Assembly (NCBI GenBank): GCA_018830385.1
Contig: JAHJSO010000134.1
Coordinates: 1 to 21,240, forward strand
DNA: 21,240 bases
Origin: Elusimicrobiota bacterium
GTDB taxonomy: Bacteria > Elusimicrobiota > Endomicrobiia > CG1-02-37-114 > JAHJSO01
Reading direction: 5' to 3'
This document shows positions 1 through 10,400 of this stretch, one piece after another. The position numbers and the translations under genes are program-made. Within the stretch, counting starts at the first letter, position 1. Each line of letters starts with the position of its first letter. Under the pieces are notes generated by a model that was given only the letters and a program-made list of their open reading frames with translations, searched no databases and had not been told where the DNA came from.

Positions 1-149
1 ATGTCCCATATCCCCTTTGCCTGGGCGAAGTTCTTCTTGCTCAGAACGTGCGTCATCGCCGCGGTAAGCGTCGTCTTGCCATGGTCAACGTGGCCTATCG
101 TCCCTACGTTTACGTGCGGTTTCTTCCTCTCAAATTTTTGTTTGCTCAT
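1..149 (-). CDS. tuf: Elongation factor Tu, N-terminal 49 codons (gene runs off the window)
   Basis: EF-Tu carries aminoacyl-tRNA to the ribosomal A site as a GTP complex in the cytoplasm. Only the first 49 codons lie in the window; the rest continues past position 1. The start ATG at 149 is followed by the typical [20 protein letters not shown] and then [13 protein letters not shown], which contains the G1/P-loop (GHVDHGKT). A G-rich stretch (GGGGGGGAT) ends about 8 nt before the ATG and probably acts as the ribosome binding site. It follows fusA in the standard str order (rpsL, rpsG, fusA, tuf), after a 153-nt gap that is far longer than the other gaps in this cluster. The reading frame is intact as far as it can be seen. 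Identity is certain from the N-terminus; I cannot say whether a second tuf copy exists. Confidence 0.96.
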   Translation of the reverse strand, partial: MSKQKFERKKPHVNVGTIGHVDHGKTTLTAAMTHVLSKKNFAQAKGIWD

Positions 150-302
150 GTTTATTATCCCCCCCGTGCGTTATCAGGATTAGTCTGTTCGCAACGCTTT
201 TTAAGTTACCAACAACGATTAATAAAACATACAAGTTGGTTGTTTATTTTGCCCCTGATGTACATACCCGCTTTGTCGGTAGACCTACTTGGCCGGTCTT
301 CA
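150..302 (-). promoter_or_regulatory. fusA-tuf intergenic leader with an inverted repeat
   Basis: This 153-nt gap is the longest spacer between genes downstream of the rRNA operon. It holds a 6-bp inverted repeat (ACCAAC at 208-213, GTTGGT at 235-240) and a G-rich ribosome binding site next to the tuf start. I see no convincing -35/-10 pair and no hairpin followed by a T-run. An 11-mer (218-228) and a 10-mer (230-239) within it recur in the leader of the GT4 gene near 20970. A separate tuf promoter or a processing site is possible but is inference. Confidence 0.35.
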
Positions 303-2375
303 TTAGACCATCGCCTTGGGCAACAATGCCTCAGCAATATTCCTTGGTAACGGTTCGTATTTTGCCGGCTCCATATTATAACTCGCCCTGCCCTGACTCA
401 AGGACCTCAACGTCGTCGCATAACCGGACATCTCCGCAAGCGGGACGAACGTGTGCACGTGGTATCTTTTACCCCTCATATCCATCGTTACAATCCTGCC
501 CCTGCGGGCGTTAATATCAGATATTATTTCGCCGAGTGAAGTTTCATCGGTAACAACCTCAACCTTCATTATCGGTTCAAGCAGTATTGGACCCGCTTTT
601 CTTGTTGTCTCATCAATGGCAATGCCCGCCGCCATCTTGAATGCGATATCAGAAGAGTCCACCTCATGGTATGAGCCGTCAATAAGTTTTACCCGGACAT
701 TTACCATCGGATAACCTGCAAGAGGGCCTGTCTCCAGGGCGGACTTAACGCCTCTTTCAATTGCAGGGATAAAATCCCTGGGTATTGACCCGCCCCTTGT
801 TTCGTCTATAAATTCAAAGACACCCTCAATCGGCTCTACCTGTATTTCAACGTGCCCGTACTGTCCCCTGCCGCCCGTCTGTTTTATATACCTGCCCACA
901 CCGGATACGCTCTTTGTAATCGTTTCCTTGTAGGCGACCTGGGGCCTACCCACTGAGGCGGACACATTGAACTCCCTTTTTATCCTGTCAACTATTATTT
1001 CAAGATGTAACTCGCCCATGCCCGAGATTATCGTCTGGTTTGTTTCCTCGTCGGTCCTTACCCTGAACGTCGGGTCTTCTTCAAGAATCCTGGAAAGGGC
1101 GTATGCTAATTTTTCCTGGTCCGCTTTTGACTTCGGCTCAATTGCAACCCATATAACCGGCTCAGGGAAATACATTGATTCCAGCAGCAAGGGGTGCTTT
1201 TTTTCAGAGAGGGTATCGCCCGTTATGGTGCTTTTCAGCCCGACCACCCCGACGATATCTCCGCAGTGAGCGTCCTTTATCTCTTCCCGTTTGTTTGCGT
1301 GCATCCTCAGTAACCGTGATATCCTCTCCATGCTTCTTTTACGGGTATTGTAAACTGCCCCGCCGCTAATAAGTTTACCTGAATATATTCTCACAAACAC
1401 CAGACGCCCCACATACGGGTCTGCCTGGACTTTGAAAGCAAAGGCGCAGAACTTCTCATCCGGCTGGTTATTTCTCGTTTCCTCTTTGGTTGTATCCGGG
1501 TTAACCCCTTTTACCGGCGGCAAATCAACCGGCGAAGGCAGGTAATTTATAACGCCGTCAAGCAACGGCTGTATTCCCTTATTCTTAAAGGCAGACCCGC
1601 AGAAGATAGGTGAGTATTTTGAAGACAAAGTCGCCTTGCGGATACCTCCCTGTATTTCATCAATCCCGGGTTGCTTCCCGTGGACGAACTTGTCCATTAT
1701 CGTCTCATCAATTTCCGAAAGTTGCTCAAGAAGTTTTTCCCTGTGTCTTGCAACAATCCCCCTGCTCCCTTCGGGGATGTCAAGCGTTTTATAGTGTTTT
1801 CCCTTCTCCTCGTCCCAGTAATAATATTTTTCCCGGAGGATATCAATTACACCTTTGAACTCGGAGTCCTCAACGACCGGTAGTTGTAAAATCAGCGGGG
1901 TCACAGAAAGCCGTTTGTTTATCTGGGAGATAGTATCGTCGAAATCCGCACCCACGCGGTCCATCTTATTTATAAAAACGATTCTCGGAACATGGTACCT
2001 GTCCGCCTGGTGCCACACCGTCTCGGACTGCGGCTCAACTCCGTTGACCGCGTCAAAAATAACGATGGCGCCGTCAAGCACCCTCAATGCCCTCTCCACT
2101 TCCATTGTAAAATCCACATGTCCCGGGGTGTCTATAATGTTTATCTGACAGTCCTGCCAGTGACAGGTGGTGGCTGCGGAGGTAATTGTTATGCCCCTTT
2201 CCCGCTCCTGGTCCATCCAGTCCATTACAGTCGTACCTTCGTTCACCTCTCCCAAACGGTGTATCCTGCCCGTGTAATAGAGAATGCGTTCGGTCGTTGT
2301 GGTTTTGCCCGCATCAATGTGGGCTATCAATCCAATGTTCCTGATTTTTTCTATTGTCAGATGTTTCATTGCCAT
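303..2375 (-). CDS. fusA: Elongation factor G
   Basis: EF-G is the GTPase that drives tRNA-mRNA translocation and, with RRF, ribosome recycling. The 690-residue length is normal for the family. The GTPase domain shows the P-loop AHIDAGKT (residues 18-25), switch I RGIT (60-63), DTPGH (82-86) and NKMD (136-139). The C-terminal half has the family signatures GRGQYGH and MSGYATTLRSLSQGRASY. I see no signs of the divergent EF-G2 type. The gene starts 3 nt after the rpsG stop, and its ribosome binding site (AGGTGG) is formed by the last codons of rpsG. A second ATG two codons downstream (2369) is preceded by AAGGG at similar spacing, so the start could be either. It sits in the classical rpsL-rpsG-fusA-tuf order and is probably translationally coupled to rpsG. 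Confidence 0.97.
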   Translation of the reverse strand: MAMKHLTIEKIRNIGLIAHIDAGKTTTTERILYYTGRIHRLGEVNEGTTVMDWMDQERERGITITSAATTCHWQDCQINIIDTPGHVDFTMEVERALRVLDGAIVIFDAVNGVEPQSETVWHQADRYHVPRIVFINKMDRVGADFDDTISQINKRLSVTPLILQLPVVEDSEFKGVIDILREKYYYWDEEKGKHYKTLDIPEGSRGIVARHREKLLEQLSEIDETIMDKFVHGKQPGIDEIQGGIRKATLSSKYSPIFCGSAFKNKGIQPLLDGVINYLPSPVDLPPVKGVNPDTTKEETRNNQPDEKFCAFAFKVQADPYVGRLVFVRIYSGKLISGGAVYNTRKRSMERISRLLRMHANKREEIKDAHCGDIVGVVGLKSTITGDTLSEKKHPLLLESMYFPEPVIWVAIEPKSKADQEKLAYALSRILEEDPTFRVRTDEETNQTIISGMGELHLEIIVDRIKREFNVSASVGRPQVAYKETITKSVSGVGRYIKQTGGRGQYGHVEIQVEPIEGVFEFIDETRGGSIPRDFIPAIERGVKSALETGPLAGYPMVNVRVKLIDGSYHEVDSSDIAFKMAAGIAIDETTRKAGPILLEPIMKVEVVTDETSLGEIISDINARRGRIVTMDMRGKRYHVHTFVPLAEMSGYATTLRSLSQGRASYNMEPAKYEPLPRNIAEALLPKAMV

Positions 2376-2378
2376 CCC

Positions 2379-2858
2379 TTACCACCTGTAATGGGCGAAG
2401 GCCTTGTTCGCCTCTGCCATCTTGTGCGTGTCTTCGCGCTTCTTGTAAGCAGATCCTTCTTTTTTGTAAGCCAGCACCAGTTCCTCGCCAAGTTTTTTCG
2501 CCATCTCCATACCTTTCCTGCCGTGGGCGTACTCCAAAATCCATCTCATTGCAAGCGCCTCGCCGCGGATCCGCGGGACCTCAGCCGGCACCTGGTATGT
2601 GGCGCCGCCGACGCGCCTGGGTTTTACCTCAAGCATGGGCCTGACATTTTCAATCGCCGTCACAAACACCTTAAGCGGGTCTTCCTTGGTTTTTTCCTTT
2701 ATAATATCAAGCGCTTTATATACAAGTTTTTCTATCGTGCTCTTCTTACCCCTGAAATCAATCTTGTTTATAAACCTGGCAAGCAGCGGATTGCCATACC
2801 TGTTATCCAATGTTACCACTATTCTCTTCTGGCCCGGTTTAAGCGGTTTTCTTGGCAT
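2379..2858 (-). CDS. rpsG: 30S ribosomal protein S7
   Basis: S7 binds the 3' major domain of 16S rRNA and nucleates assembly of the 30S head. The protein is 159 residues, normal for S7, and starts [12 protein letters not shown] with the later family blocks [24 protein letters not shown] and [13 protein letters not shown] chose the ATG at 2858 rather than an in-frame upstream ATG at 2924 because the upstream 22 codons lie inside rpsL, do not resemble S7, and the 2858 start has GGAG about 6 nt before it. The gene overlaps the end of rpsL by 20 nt in another frame, so the ribosome binding site lies within rpsL. In E. coli these two genes are separated by a spacer that contains the S7 autoregulatory site; that spacer cannot exist here. 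Confidence 0.96.
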   Translation of the reverse strand: MPRKPLKPGQKRIVVTLDNRYGNPLLARFINKIDFRGKKSTIEKLVYKALDIIKEKTKEDPLKVFVTAIENVRPMLEVKPRRVGGATYQVPAEVPRIRGEALAMRWILEYAHGRKGMEMAKKLGEELVLAYKKEGSAYKKREDTHKMAEANKAFAHYRW

Positions 2859-3219
2859 ATTTCGCTCCGTATTTTGAACGCCCCTGCTGCCTTCCTTCAA
2901 CTCCGGATGCATCCAGCGTACCACGAATAATGTGATACCTGACTCCGGGCAAGTCCTTTACCCTCCCGCCTCTTATCATCACAATTGAGTGCTCCTGCAG
3001 ATTGTGACCTACACCGGGTATATACGCGGTGACCTCAAACCCTGACGTGAGTTTGACCCTTGCGACCTTCCTCAATGCGGAATTCGGTTTCTTGGGCGTA
3101 GTCGTATAAACCCTGGTGCACACGCCCCTGCGCTGCGGAGAGCCGCGGAGAGCGGGCGCCTTCGTTTTCTGGAATGACTTTTCACGGCCATACTGGACAA
3201 GTTGGTTTATAGTTGGCAT
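2839..3219 (-). CDS. rpsL: 30S ribosomal protein S12
   Basis: S12 sits at the decoding centre of the 30S subunit and controls accuracy. The 126-residue protein has the S12 core motif [11 protein letters not shown] (from residue 41) and [13 protein letters not shown] (84-96). Lys43 and Lys88, the positions where substitutions give streptomycin resistance in E. coli, are both lysine, and Asp89, the known site of methylthiolation, is present, so a drug-sensitive form is expected. The N-terminus is [12 protein letters not shown]. The gene lies 47 nt after rpoC; the nearest Shine-Dalgarno-like sequence (AGGAAGTAGGT) is about 12 nt from the ATG, further than usual. Its 3' end overlaps rpsG by 20 nt. 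Two hairpins cover its upstream gap. Confidence 0.97.
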   Translation of the reverse strand: MPTINQLVQYGREKSFQKTKAPALRGSPQRRGVCTRVYTTTPKKPNSALRKVARVKLTSGFEVTAYIPGVGHNLQEHSIVMIRGGRVKDLPGVRYHIIRGTLDASGVEGRQQGRSKYGAKYAKKTA

Positions 3220-3250
3220 ATTACTGTGTTACCTACTTCCTATGCAATAT

Positions 3251-3287
3251 TTGACACTGGTCTGTGTCAACGTCCACTCTGACGTTG
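3251..3287 (-). promoter_or_regulatory. Two abutting 7-bp hairpins at the rpoC stop codon / rpsL leader
   Basis: Two perfect stem-loops, each with a 7-bp stem and 6-nt loop, lie head to tail. The first pairs CAACGTC (3281-3287) with GACGTTG (3268-3274). The second pairs TTGACAC (3264-3270) with GTGTCAA (3251-3257). They share three bases (3268-3270), so they compete only at their ends. The rpoC stop TGA (3267-3269) lies inside the overlap. No T-run follows, so this is not an ordinary intrinsic terminator. A role in mRNA processing, stability or r-protein feedback on the str half is inference. Confidence 0.5.
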
Positions 3288-6200
3288 CACCTCTACCGTT
3301 TCCTTTTTGAGCCCTGTGCCTGCTGGTATCAGGTGGCCTATAATTACGTTCTCTTTTAATCCTTTAAGATTGTCAACCTCGCCCAGAGTGGCTGCGTCCG
3401 TCAGTATGCGGGTCGTTTCCTGGAAACTTGCCGCGGATATAAATGACTCGCTCGCCAGTGAGGCCTTGGTAACCCCCAGCAACACGGGCTGGGTTTCAGG
3501 CAGTTTTATGTTCTTTGCCTCTTGCTTGCCTTTTTCCTTGCTTATTTTCTTCTTTAAGACCTCCAGCCGGCTCCTCTCCACTTCATATACCCTTCTCTGG
3601 ATTATCTCGCCGTATAAGAACGTGCTTGAACCCGGGTCCGTTATGCGGACATTGGACAGCATCTGCCTGACGATTATTTCAATGTGTTTGTCGTTTATAG
3701 TCACACCCTGCAAACGGTAAACCTGCTGGATTTCATTTACAAGGAACTCCTGCACTTCCTTTGCGCCCTTTACTTTAAGGATGTCGTGAGGGTCAATCGC
3801 TCCGTCGGTCAACGGCTCGCCGGCACCTACTCTGTCGCCTTCATAAACAACGAGGTGGCGTCCCGCGGGTATTTCGTATTCCATGCTCATACCCGACTGT
3901 TCATTGGTCACGGTAACCTTCGGCGTACCTTTCTGGGTAAGCCCCAACCTTATGGAGCCGTCTATTTCGGATATAACGGATGCGTTCTTCGGGTGTCTCG
4001 CCTCAAAAAGTTCGGCGACGCGCGGGAGTCCTCCTGTGATGTCCTTCGACTTTATAACCTCCTGGGGTATCTGGGCTATAACGTCCCCGACCCGGACCTC
4101 GGAACCGTTTCCAACCGAAAGTATCGTGTCAACTGGCAGGGGATAAGTAGCCATTTGTTTGCCGTCTTTTGTTACAACCAACTGCGGGCTTAGTTTTTCG
4201 CCGCGGCACTCAATTACTACTCTTTCAACCATGCCTGTAACCTTACTCTTATCCTCGTGCAGCGTCTTGCCTTCTATTACGTCTTCGTATCTGACCTTAC
4301 CGTCGTGTTCCGAGATAATGGAAAGCGAATACGGGTCCCACTCGACCACCCGGGTGCCTTTTTCAACCGTCTGGTTGTCTTTGACTTTTAACCTGGCGCC
4401 GTAAGGCAGGCGGTAAACGTCTTTCCTTTTTGCATTTATCTCGGAAAGTATTATTTCGCTGTTCCTTGTGAGGACAATCAGGTTGTTTTCTCTGTCCCTA
4501 ACGGCTTTAAGGTTGTGGAGTTTCACCACTGAAGTCCGCTCCGCCATTATCTGGGATTTCCTGACCACCCTGCTTGCAGTACCGCCGATATGGAAAGTCC
4601 TGAGGGTCAGCTGCGTGCCCGGCTCTCCTATTGACTGGGCGGCGATTATCCCGACCGCATCTCCCACCGAAGCATTCTTGCCGGTGGCGAGGTTCAAACC
4701 GTAGCACTTGCTGCAAACGCCAAGCCTGGCTTCGCATGTAAGGACTGAACGGATTCTTATCTGCTCAATCCCCGCCTGAATTATTTTCTTCGCCTGTTCC
4801 AGGGTTATTATTTCACCCTCCTGAATTATCATTTCGTCTTTTAGTTCGCCCGTGACCGCATCGGTAACAATCCCCGTGATGTTGTCAAGCGTAACCCTGC
4901 CGACAATCCTGTCTTCAAATGGCTCAATTATCTCCTCGCCGCTCTGCAGGGCGCCTATCCTGACGCCGTTGATTGTCCCGCAGTCAAGTTCCATAACGAC
5001 CACATTGTGGGATGCGTCAACGAGTTTGCGGGTAAGGTAACCTGCGTCCGCAGTTTTCAGGGCGGTGTCTGCAAGTCCTTTCCTTCCCCCGTGGGTTGAT
5101 ATGAAATATTCCAGCACCGAAAGGCCTTCTCTGAAGTTGGATATAACAGGGGATTCAATAATCTCACCGACTTGGCCGGTCATTTTCTTTTGCGGCCTGG
5201 CCATAAGGCCTCTCATACCGGCCAACTGCCTAACCTGTTGCTTGTTACCCCTCGCCCCGGAATTCGCCATCATAAAAATAGGGTTAAACCGGACATCGCC
5301 GTGCCTGTAAGGTAGCAGGTGTTCTTTCTTCATCTCATCAAACATCAAATCAGCGATCCTGTCCGTAACATGCGTCCATATATCAATAACCTTGTTGTAT
5401 CTTTCTGTCTCCGTTATAAGCCCTTTCATCGCCTGGCCTTCAATTTCTTCCACTTCTTTCCGGGCTTTCTGCACAAGCTCCTTCTTCTGCGGCGGGATCT
5501 TCATATCCATTATTGAAATTGACAGTCCCGAAATCGTGGCGTATTTGAAACCCAATTGCTTAAGGTCGTCCAACAGGACGACCGTCCTGTAACGGCCTAA
5601 AATGCGGTAACAGTTATCCACTATGTCCAGGAGTTCTTTCTTGCCTATAAACTTATTTACAAATCCTATCCGCCCGGGAAGGATATCGCTGAATATAACC
5701 CGGCCAGGCGTTGTCCAATCACCCCATTTTGAAGCATTAAAAACCTCATTGTGCTTAAGCCCTTCCTCGCATATTTTCGTTACGCCATGGAGTTTAATCT
5801 TCGCATTCAAAGCTACGTGCCCGCGCTGGTATGCGGATATAACTTCGTCGGGACTTGAAAATATCATCCCCTCGCCCTTCTCTCCTGACTTAACACTGGT
5901 GAGATAGGCACATCCCAGCACCATATCCTGGCTTGCCACTGTAATGGGCTTGCCACTTGCAGGTGAAAAGATATTGTTCGTAGCCAACATCAGAATTCTT
6001 GATTCTAACTGCGACTCCGGCGAAAGCGGGACGTGAACGGCCATCTGGTCGCCGTCAAAATCAGCGTTAAACGCAGCGCATGTAAGCGGGTGGAGTTGTA
6101 TCGCCTTGCCTTCAACAAGTATGGGTTCAAACGCCTGGATGCTTATCCTGTGAAGCGTTGGCGCCCTGTTAAGCAGCACCGGGTGATCCTTGATAATATC

Positions 6201-7454
6201 TTCCAGTATACTCCATATCTCAGGTTTGTGTTTTTCAAGTATACGCTTTGCTGCTTTTAAGGTTACGTTTTCTTTCTTTATCAGACGATGCAGGATAAAC
6301 GGTTTGAAGAGTTCAACGGCCATCTCCTTGGGGAGGCCGCACTGGTGCAATTTAAGGCTCGGGCCTACAACGATAACGCTCCTGCCTGAATAATCAACCC
6401 TTTTTCCCAGGAGGTTCTGCCTGAACCTGCCCTGTTTACCTTTGAGGATGTCCGAGAACGATTTCAGCGGCCTTCCGCCGGCGCCCAGCACAGGAGATGA
6501 ACGCGAGCCGTTTTCAATCAGGGCGTCTATGGCCTCCTGCAGGAGACGTTTCTCATTGTTAATCATTATCTCCGGGGCTTTGAGGGTCTGGATGTGTTTG
6601 AGTCGGTTGTTCCTGTTTATGACTCTCCTGTACAGGTCGTTTAAATCACTCGTGGCAAACCTTCCGCCTTCAAGAGGAACAAGCGGCCTCAGGTCGGGCG
6701 GGATAACGGGAAGCATGGTCATTATCATCCACTCGGGCCTCATGCCTGACTTTTCAAACCCTTCAAAAAGGCGCAGACGCTTCGTAAGCCGGGACCTTTC
6801 AGCATCCGACTGCGTCTTTACAATGTTACTGCGGATGTTCTGTATTTCTTTTTGCAGATTGATTTTTTCAAGCAGTTTCCTTATCGCCCCGGCGCCTATA
6901 TCCACCTTTAACCTGTCGCCGTGCTCCTGCCTGTATTTATGATACTCTTCCTGCGTAATACAGGCATCCTGTTTTACGACAACGTTCCCGTCAACGTCCT
7001 TCAAATCGTCCGTGACCAGGTATCTCAGATAATATATAATCCTCTCAAGGTCTATAAGAGGCATCTCAAGAAACATCCCGACTCTTGACGGCGGCTTCCT
7101 GAGAAACCAGACATGCGTTACCGGGACAGCCAGTTCTATGTGCCCCATTCTCTCCCTGCGGACCTTTGATTCGGTCACTTCAACCCCGCACCTGTCACAC
7201 ACCACCCCTTTGTGTTTTACGAATTTGTATTTGCCGCAATTGCACTCCCAGTCCCTTACCGGACCGAATAACTTCTCGCAGAAAAGGCCGTCCCTCTCTG
7301 GCCTGAAAGTCCTGTAATTTATTGTTTCCGGCTTCTTGACCTCGCCGTAAGACCACAACTTTATCTGTTCGGGTGAGGCAAGCGTGATTTTGATACTGTC
7401 AAAATCGGAAAAATCCAGATTAGGTAAAATTTTCTTTCTTGTTATCTGTACCAT
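3267..7454 (-). CDS. rpoC: DNA-directed RNA polymerase subunit beta'
   Basis: Beta' forms half of the catalytic cleft of RNA polymerase. The 1395-residue protein is full length. The N-terminal zinc site has Cys71, Cys73, Cys86 and Cys89. The magnesium-binding catalytic loop NADFDGD is at residues 463-469. The second zinc cluster is visible in [11 protein letters not shown] together with an upstream LDCGT. The trigger-loop motif [16 protein letters not shown] is followed by a roughly 200-residue insertion before the [15 protein letters not shown] block; this matches the position of the SI3 insertion known from Gram-negative lineages. AAGGA lies about 6 nt before the ATG. The gene starts 33 nt after rpoB and is followed by rpsL, joining the rif and str clusters directly. 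No frameshift or missing key residue is seen. Confidence 0.98.
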   Translation of the reverse strand: MVQITRKKILPNLDFSDFDSIKITLASPEQIKLWSYGEVKKPETINYRTFRPERDGLFCEKLFGPVRDWECNCGKYKFVKHKGVVCDRCGVEVTESKVRRERMGHIELAVPVTHVWFLRKPPSRVGMFLEMPLIDLERIIYYLRYLVTDDLKDVDGNVVVKQDACITQEEYHKYRQEHGDRLKVDIGAGAIRKLLEKINLQKEIQNIRSNIVKTQSDAERSRLTKRLRLFEGFEKSGMRPEWMIMTMLPVIPPDLRPLVPLEGGRFATSDLNDLYRRVINRNNRLKHIQTLKAPEIMINNEKRLLQEAIDALIENGSRSSPVLGAGGRPLKSFSDILKGKQGRFRQNLLGKRVDYSGRSVIVVGPSLKLHQCGLPKEMAVELFKPFILHRLIKKENVTLKAAKRILEKHKPEIWSILEDIIKDHPVLLNRAPTLHRISIQAFEPILVEGKAIQLHPLTCAAFNADFDGDQMAVHVPLSPESQLESRILMLATNNIFSPASGKPITVASQDMVLGCAYLTSVKSGEKGEGMIFSSPDEVISAYQRGHVALNAKIKLHGVTKICEEGLKHNEVFNASKWGDWTTPGRVIFSDILPGRIGFVNKFIGKKELLDIVDNCYRILGRYRTVVLLDDLKQLGFKYATISGLSISIMDMKIPPQKKELVQKARKEVEEIEGQAMKGLITETERYNKVIDIWTHVTDRIADLMFDEMKKEHLLPYRHGDVRFNPIFMMANSGARGNKQQVRQLAGMRGLMARPQKKMTGQVGEIIESPVISNFREGLSVLEYFISTHGGRKGLADTALKTADAGYLTRKLVDASHNVVVMELDCGTINGVRIGALQSGEEIIEPFEDRIVGRVTLDNITGIVTDAVTGELKDEMIIQEGEIITLEQAKKIIQAGIEQIRIRSVLTCEARLGVCSKCYGLNLATGKNASVGDAVGIIAAQSIGEPGTQLTLRTFHIGGTASRVVRKSQIMAERTSVVKLHNLKAVRDRENNLIVLTRNSEIILSEINAKRKDVYRLPYGARLKVKDNQTVEKGTRVVEWDPYSLSIISEHDGKVRYEDVIEGKTLHEDKSKVTGMVERVVIECRGEKLSPQLVVTKDGKQMATYPLPVDTILSVGNGSEVRVGDVIAQIPQEVIKSKDITGGLPRVAELFEARHPKNASVISEIDGSIRLGLTQKGTPKVTVTNEQSGMSMEYEIPAGRHLVVYEGDRVGAGEPLTDGAIDPHDILKVKGAKEVQEFLVNEIQQVYRLQGVTINDKHIEIIVRQMLSNVRITDPGSSTFLYGEIIQRRVYEVERSRLEVLKKKISKEKGKQEAKNIKLPETQPVLLGVTKASLASESFISAASFQETTRILTDAATLGEVDNLKGLKENVIIGHLIPAGTGLKKETVEVQRQSGR

Positions 7455-7487
7455 TTTTTATCCTTGGGCGCTCATGCACCAGCGACC

Positions 7488-10400
7488 CTACTTGGTTGTC
7501 CGCTCCAGTACCTTTTCCTTCCCGGGCTTAGGCATACCGGGGACATCTTTGCCTGGCCCGCTCTTTTTTGATGAGATAAGTTCTATGTTCAACCCCAATC
7601 CCTGCAGTTCTTTTACCAGAACTTTGAACGATTCCGGGGTACCTGTCTCAGAAAGCACTTCTCCCTTTATTATTGATTCATACACTTTGGTTCTTCCGCT
7701 TACGTCGTCGCTCTTGACGGTGAGGAATTCCTGCAACGTATGGGCGGCGCCGTAACCCTCAATAGCCCACACCTCCATCTCGCCGAAACGCTGGCCGCCG
7801 AACTGCGCCTTGCCGCCTAATGGTTGCCTGGTTATAAGCGAATACGGCCCCGTTGACCTTGCATGTATCTTGTCTTCTACAAGGTGTACCAGTTTCATAA
7901 GATACATATTCCCTATGGTAATCTTTTCCATGAATGGCTCACCCGTACGCCCGTCGTACAGGGCAATCCTGCAGTCGTCGGTAGGCATATATTCTTCCTT
8001 GACTCCCTTTGACTTCAGATATTCTTTGGCTTTGCGAATCATTTCTATTACGTCGCGTTCGGATGCGCCGTCAAATACCGGGCAAACCATCTTAACGCCG
8101 AGTATACTGGATGACCACCCCAACATCGTTTCGAGCAGTTGCCCCACGTTCATCCTGGAAGGAATGGACAGCGGGGAGAGGACTACGTCTATGGGTGTCC
8201 CGTCAGGCATATACGGCATGTCTTCGTCGGGTAATATCTTGGCGACAACACCCTTGTTACCGTGTCTTCCGGCTAACTTGTCCCCTACCTGGACTTTCCT
8301 GATGGATGCTATGTAAACCTTAACGACCTTATTCACGGTTATAGGGAGTTCGTTGCCGAACTTCATCTGTTCCTTAATTCTTTTTTTCTCCTCCTCCAGC
8401 TGTTCTTCTTTTTTCCTGTAGTATTTTTCAATCTTCGCCTTCTCCTGCCTGCCCTGCGTCGTTGACAGTACGTCCTCGCGCACCGCCCTGAGTTTCTTCA
8501 GTTTATCCCTGTATTCCTCATTGAAACTTTCCACGTTTGTCTTCTCTTTCTTCTTACTGGGTTTCTCCCACCGGTTAAGTATCTGAATGTTCATAACCTT
8601 GCCTTTTACGCCCGGCGGAACCCTCAGGGAGACATCAACCACGTCCTCCGCTTTCTTGCCGAAAATCGCCTTCAGGAGACGCTCTTCCATTGTCACCTGC
8701 TGCTCGCCCTTAGGGGCTGTTTTCCCCACAAGTATGTCACCCTGCCCGACTTCGGTCCCTGCCCGTATTATGCCGTGCTCGTCCAGGTTCAAAAGGTCTT
8801 CGGCTCCCACGTTGGGTATGTCTCTCGTGATTTCCTCAGGGCCTATCTTCGTGTCACGCGATTCAACCTGGAATTCCTGGACATGGATTGACGTGAAAAC
8901 GTCCTCTTTTACAAGTCGCTCGCTTATTAAAATAGCGTCTTCAAAATTAAAACCCTCCCAGGACATAAATGCAACGTTCACATTTTTGCCCAGCGACAGA
9001 TACCCCTCAGATGTGCTTGGCCCGTCAGCAAGCAGTTCGTTCTTCCTTACTTTCTCCTGTTTGTTAACAACGGGAATGTGGTTTACAGCAGTGTCCTGGT
9101 TGGTCCTTTGATATTTTCTCAGGTTGTATATGTCAACCTCGCCGTCTTCGGTATAGACGGCTATCTCTTCCGAATCCACCGATAAAATCTCGCCTGGACG
9201 TTTAGCCATAATAACGGCGCATGAATCGGATGCCACCCTGTCTTCAATCCCTGTAATAACGTTCGGATATTCGGTAATAAGCAGCGGTACCGCCTGTCTC
9301 TGCATATTGGCTCCCATAAGCGCACGGTTTGCGTCGTCGTGTTCAAGGAAAGGTATCAGCGCGGTGGAAATTGAAACGATCTGCATGGCTGAAATGTCTA
9401 TATAATCAACCTTCTTCGGGGAAACCAGTTTCACGTCCCCGCCGTGCCGGCAGGAAACCAGGTTAACGTCAAGCCGGTCGCTCTTATCCATCGGCGTATT
9501 CGCCTGGGCAATTACACAGTTGTCTTCTTCAACGGCCGTAAGAAAGTCAATCTTGTCGGTAACCTTCCCGTTATCAACCTTACGGTATGGCGTCTCAAGA
9601 AGCCCGTAATTGTTTACTCTGGCATAGCATGCCATTGATGTTATCAGGCCGATATTCGGGCCCTCAGGCGTCTCTATGGGACACACCCTGCCGTAATGCG
9701 TGTGGTGGACGTCCCTTACCTCAAAACCTGCCCGCTTACGGTGAAGGCCTCCGGGGCCCAGGGCTGAAAAACGTCTCTTGTGCGTCAATTCGGCAAGCGG
9801 GTTTGTCTGATCCATGAACTGTGATAGTTGTGAAGTTCCGAAAAATTTCTTTATGATTAAAACAAGCGGGGTGACGTTTATCAGAATCCTCGGGGTCAGC
9901 ACGGTCTTTTTGTCGGCCGTGTTCATTTTCTCCCTGGTGATACGGACCAGGTTCAGAAGGCCTATCCTTATCTGGTTTTCCAGAAGTTCGCCGACGGATC
10001 TCACCCTCCTGTTGCCTAAATGGTCTATATCGTCAACCTCATAACCGTCTATGCCGTTATTGAGAGCTATCACGTGTTTCATCGTGCAGATAATGTCTTC
10101 CCTTGTGAGACACCGTTTTTTATCTCCCGGGAAAGAAAAATCAAGGTTCTTGCATGCATGGTTCTTTGTAAGTTCGTTGAACAGCGGCGCAAACTTCTTG
10201 TTTATCTTGTACCTGCCTACGCTGGTTAAATCATACCGCTTCGTCTTAAAGAGTAAACTATCCAGGTGTTTTTCTGCGATTTCAGGCGTGATAAATTCAG
10301 GCGAGCGGAGTATCTTATAAATTAAATCAATCGCCTCTTTCTTTGAAGATGTCTGGTCGGCCTTCAGGGTAAGGAGAATCGCCAGGTCATTCAGCCCGGG

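Noticed and set aside
2859..2924. Upstream ATG for rpsG
   Set aside because: It would extend S7 by 22 residues read from within rpsL, unlike the family; the 2858 ATG has a GGAG site.
1992..2930. 312-codon plus-strand open frame opposite fusA and rpsG
   Set aside because: It lies antisense to two unmistakable genes, crosses their boundary and has no recognisable protein features.
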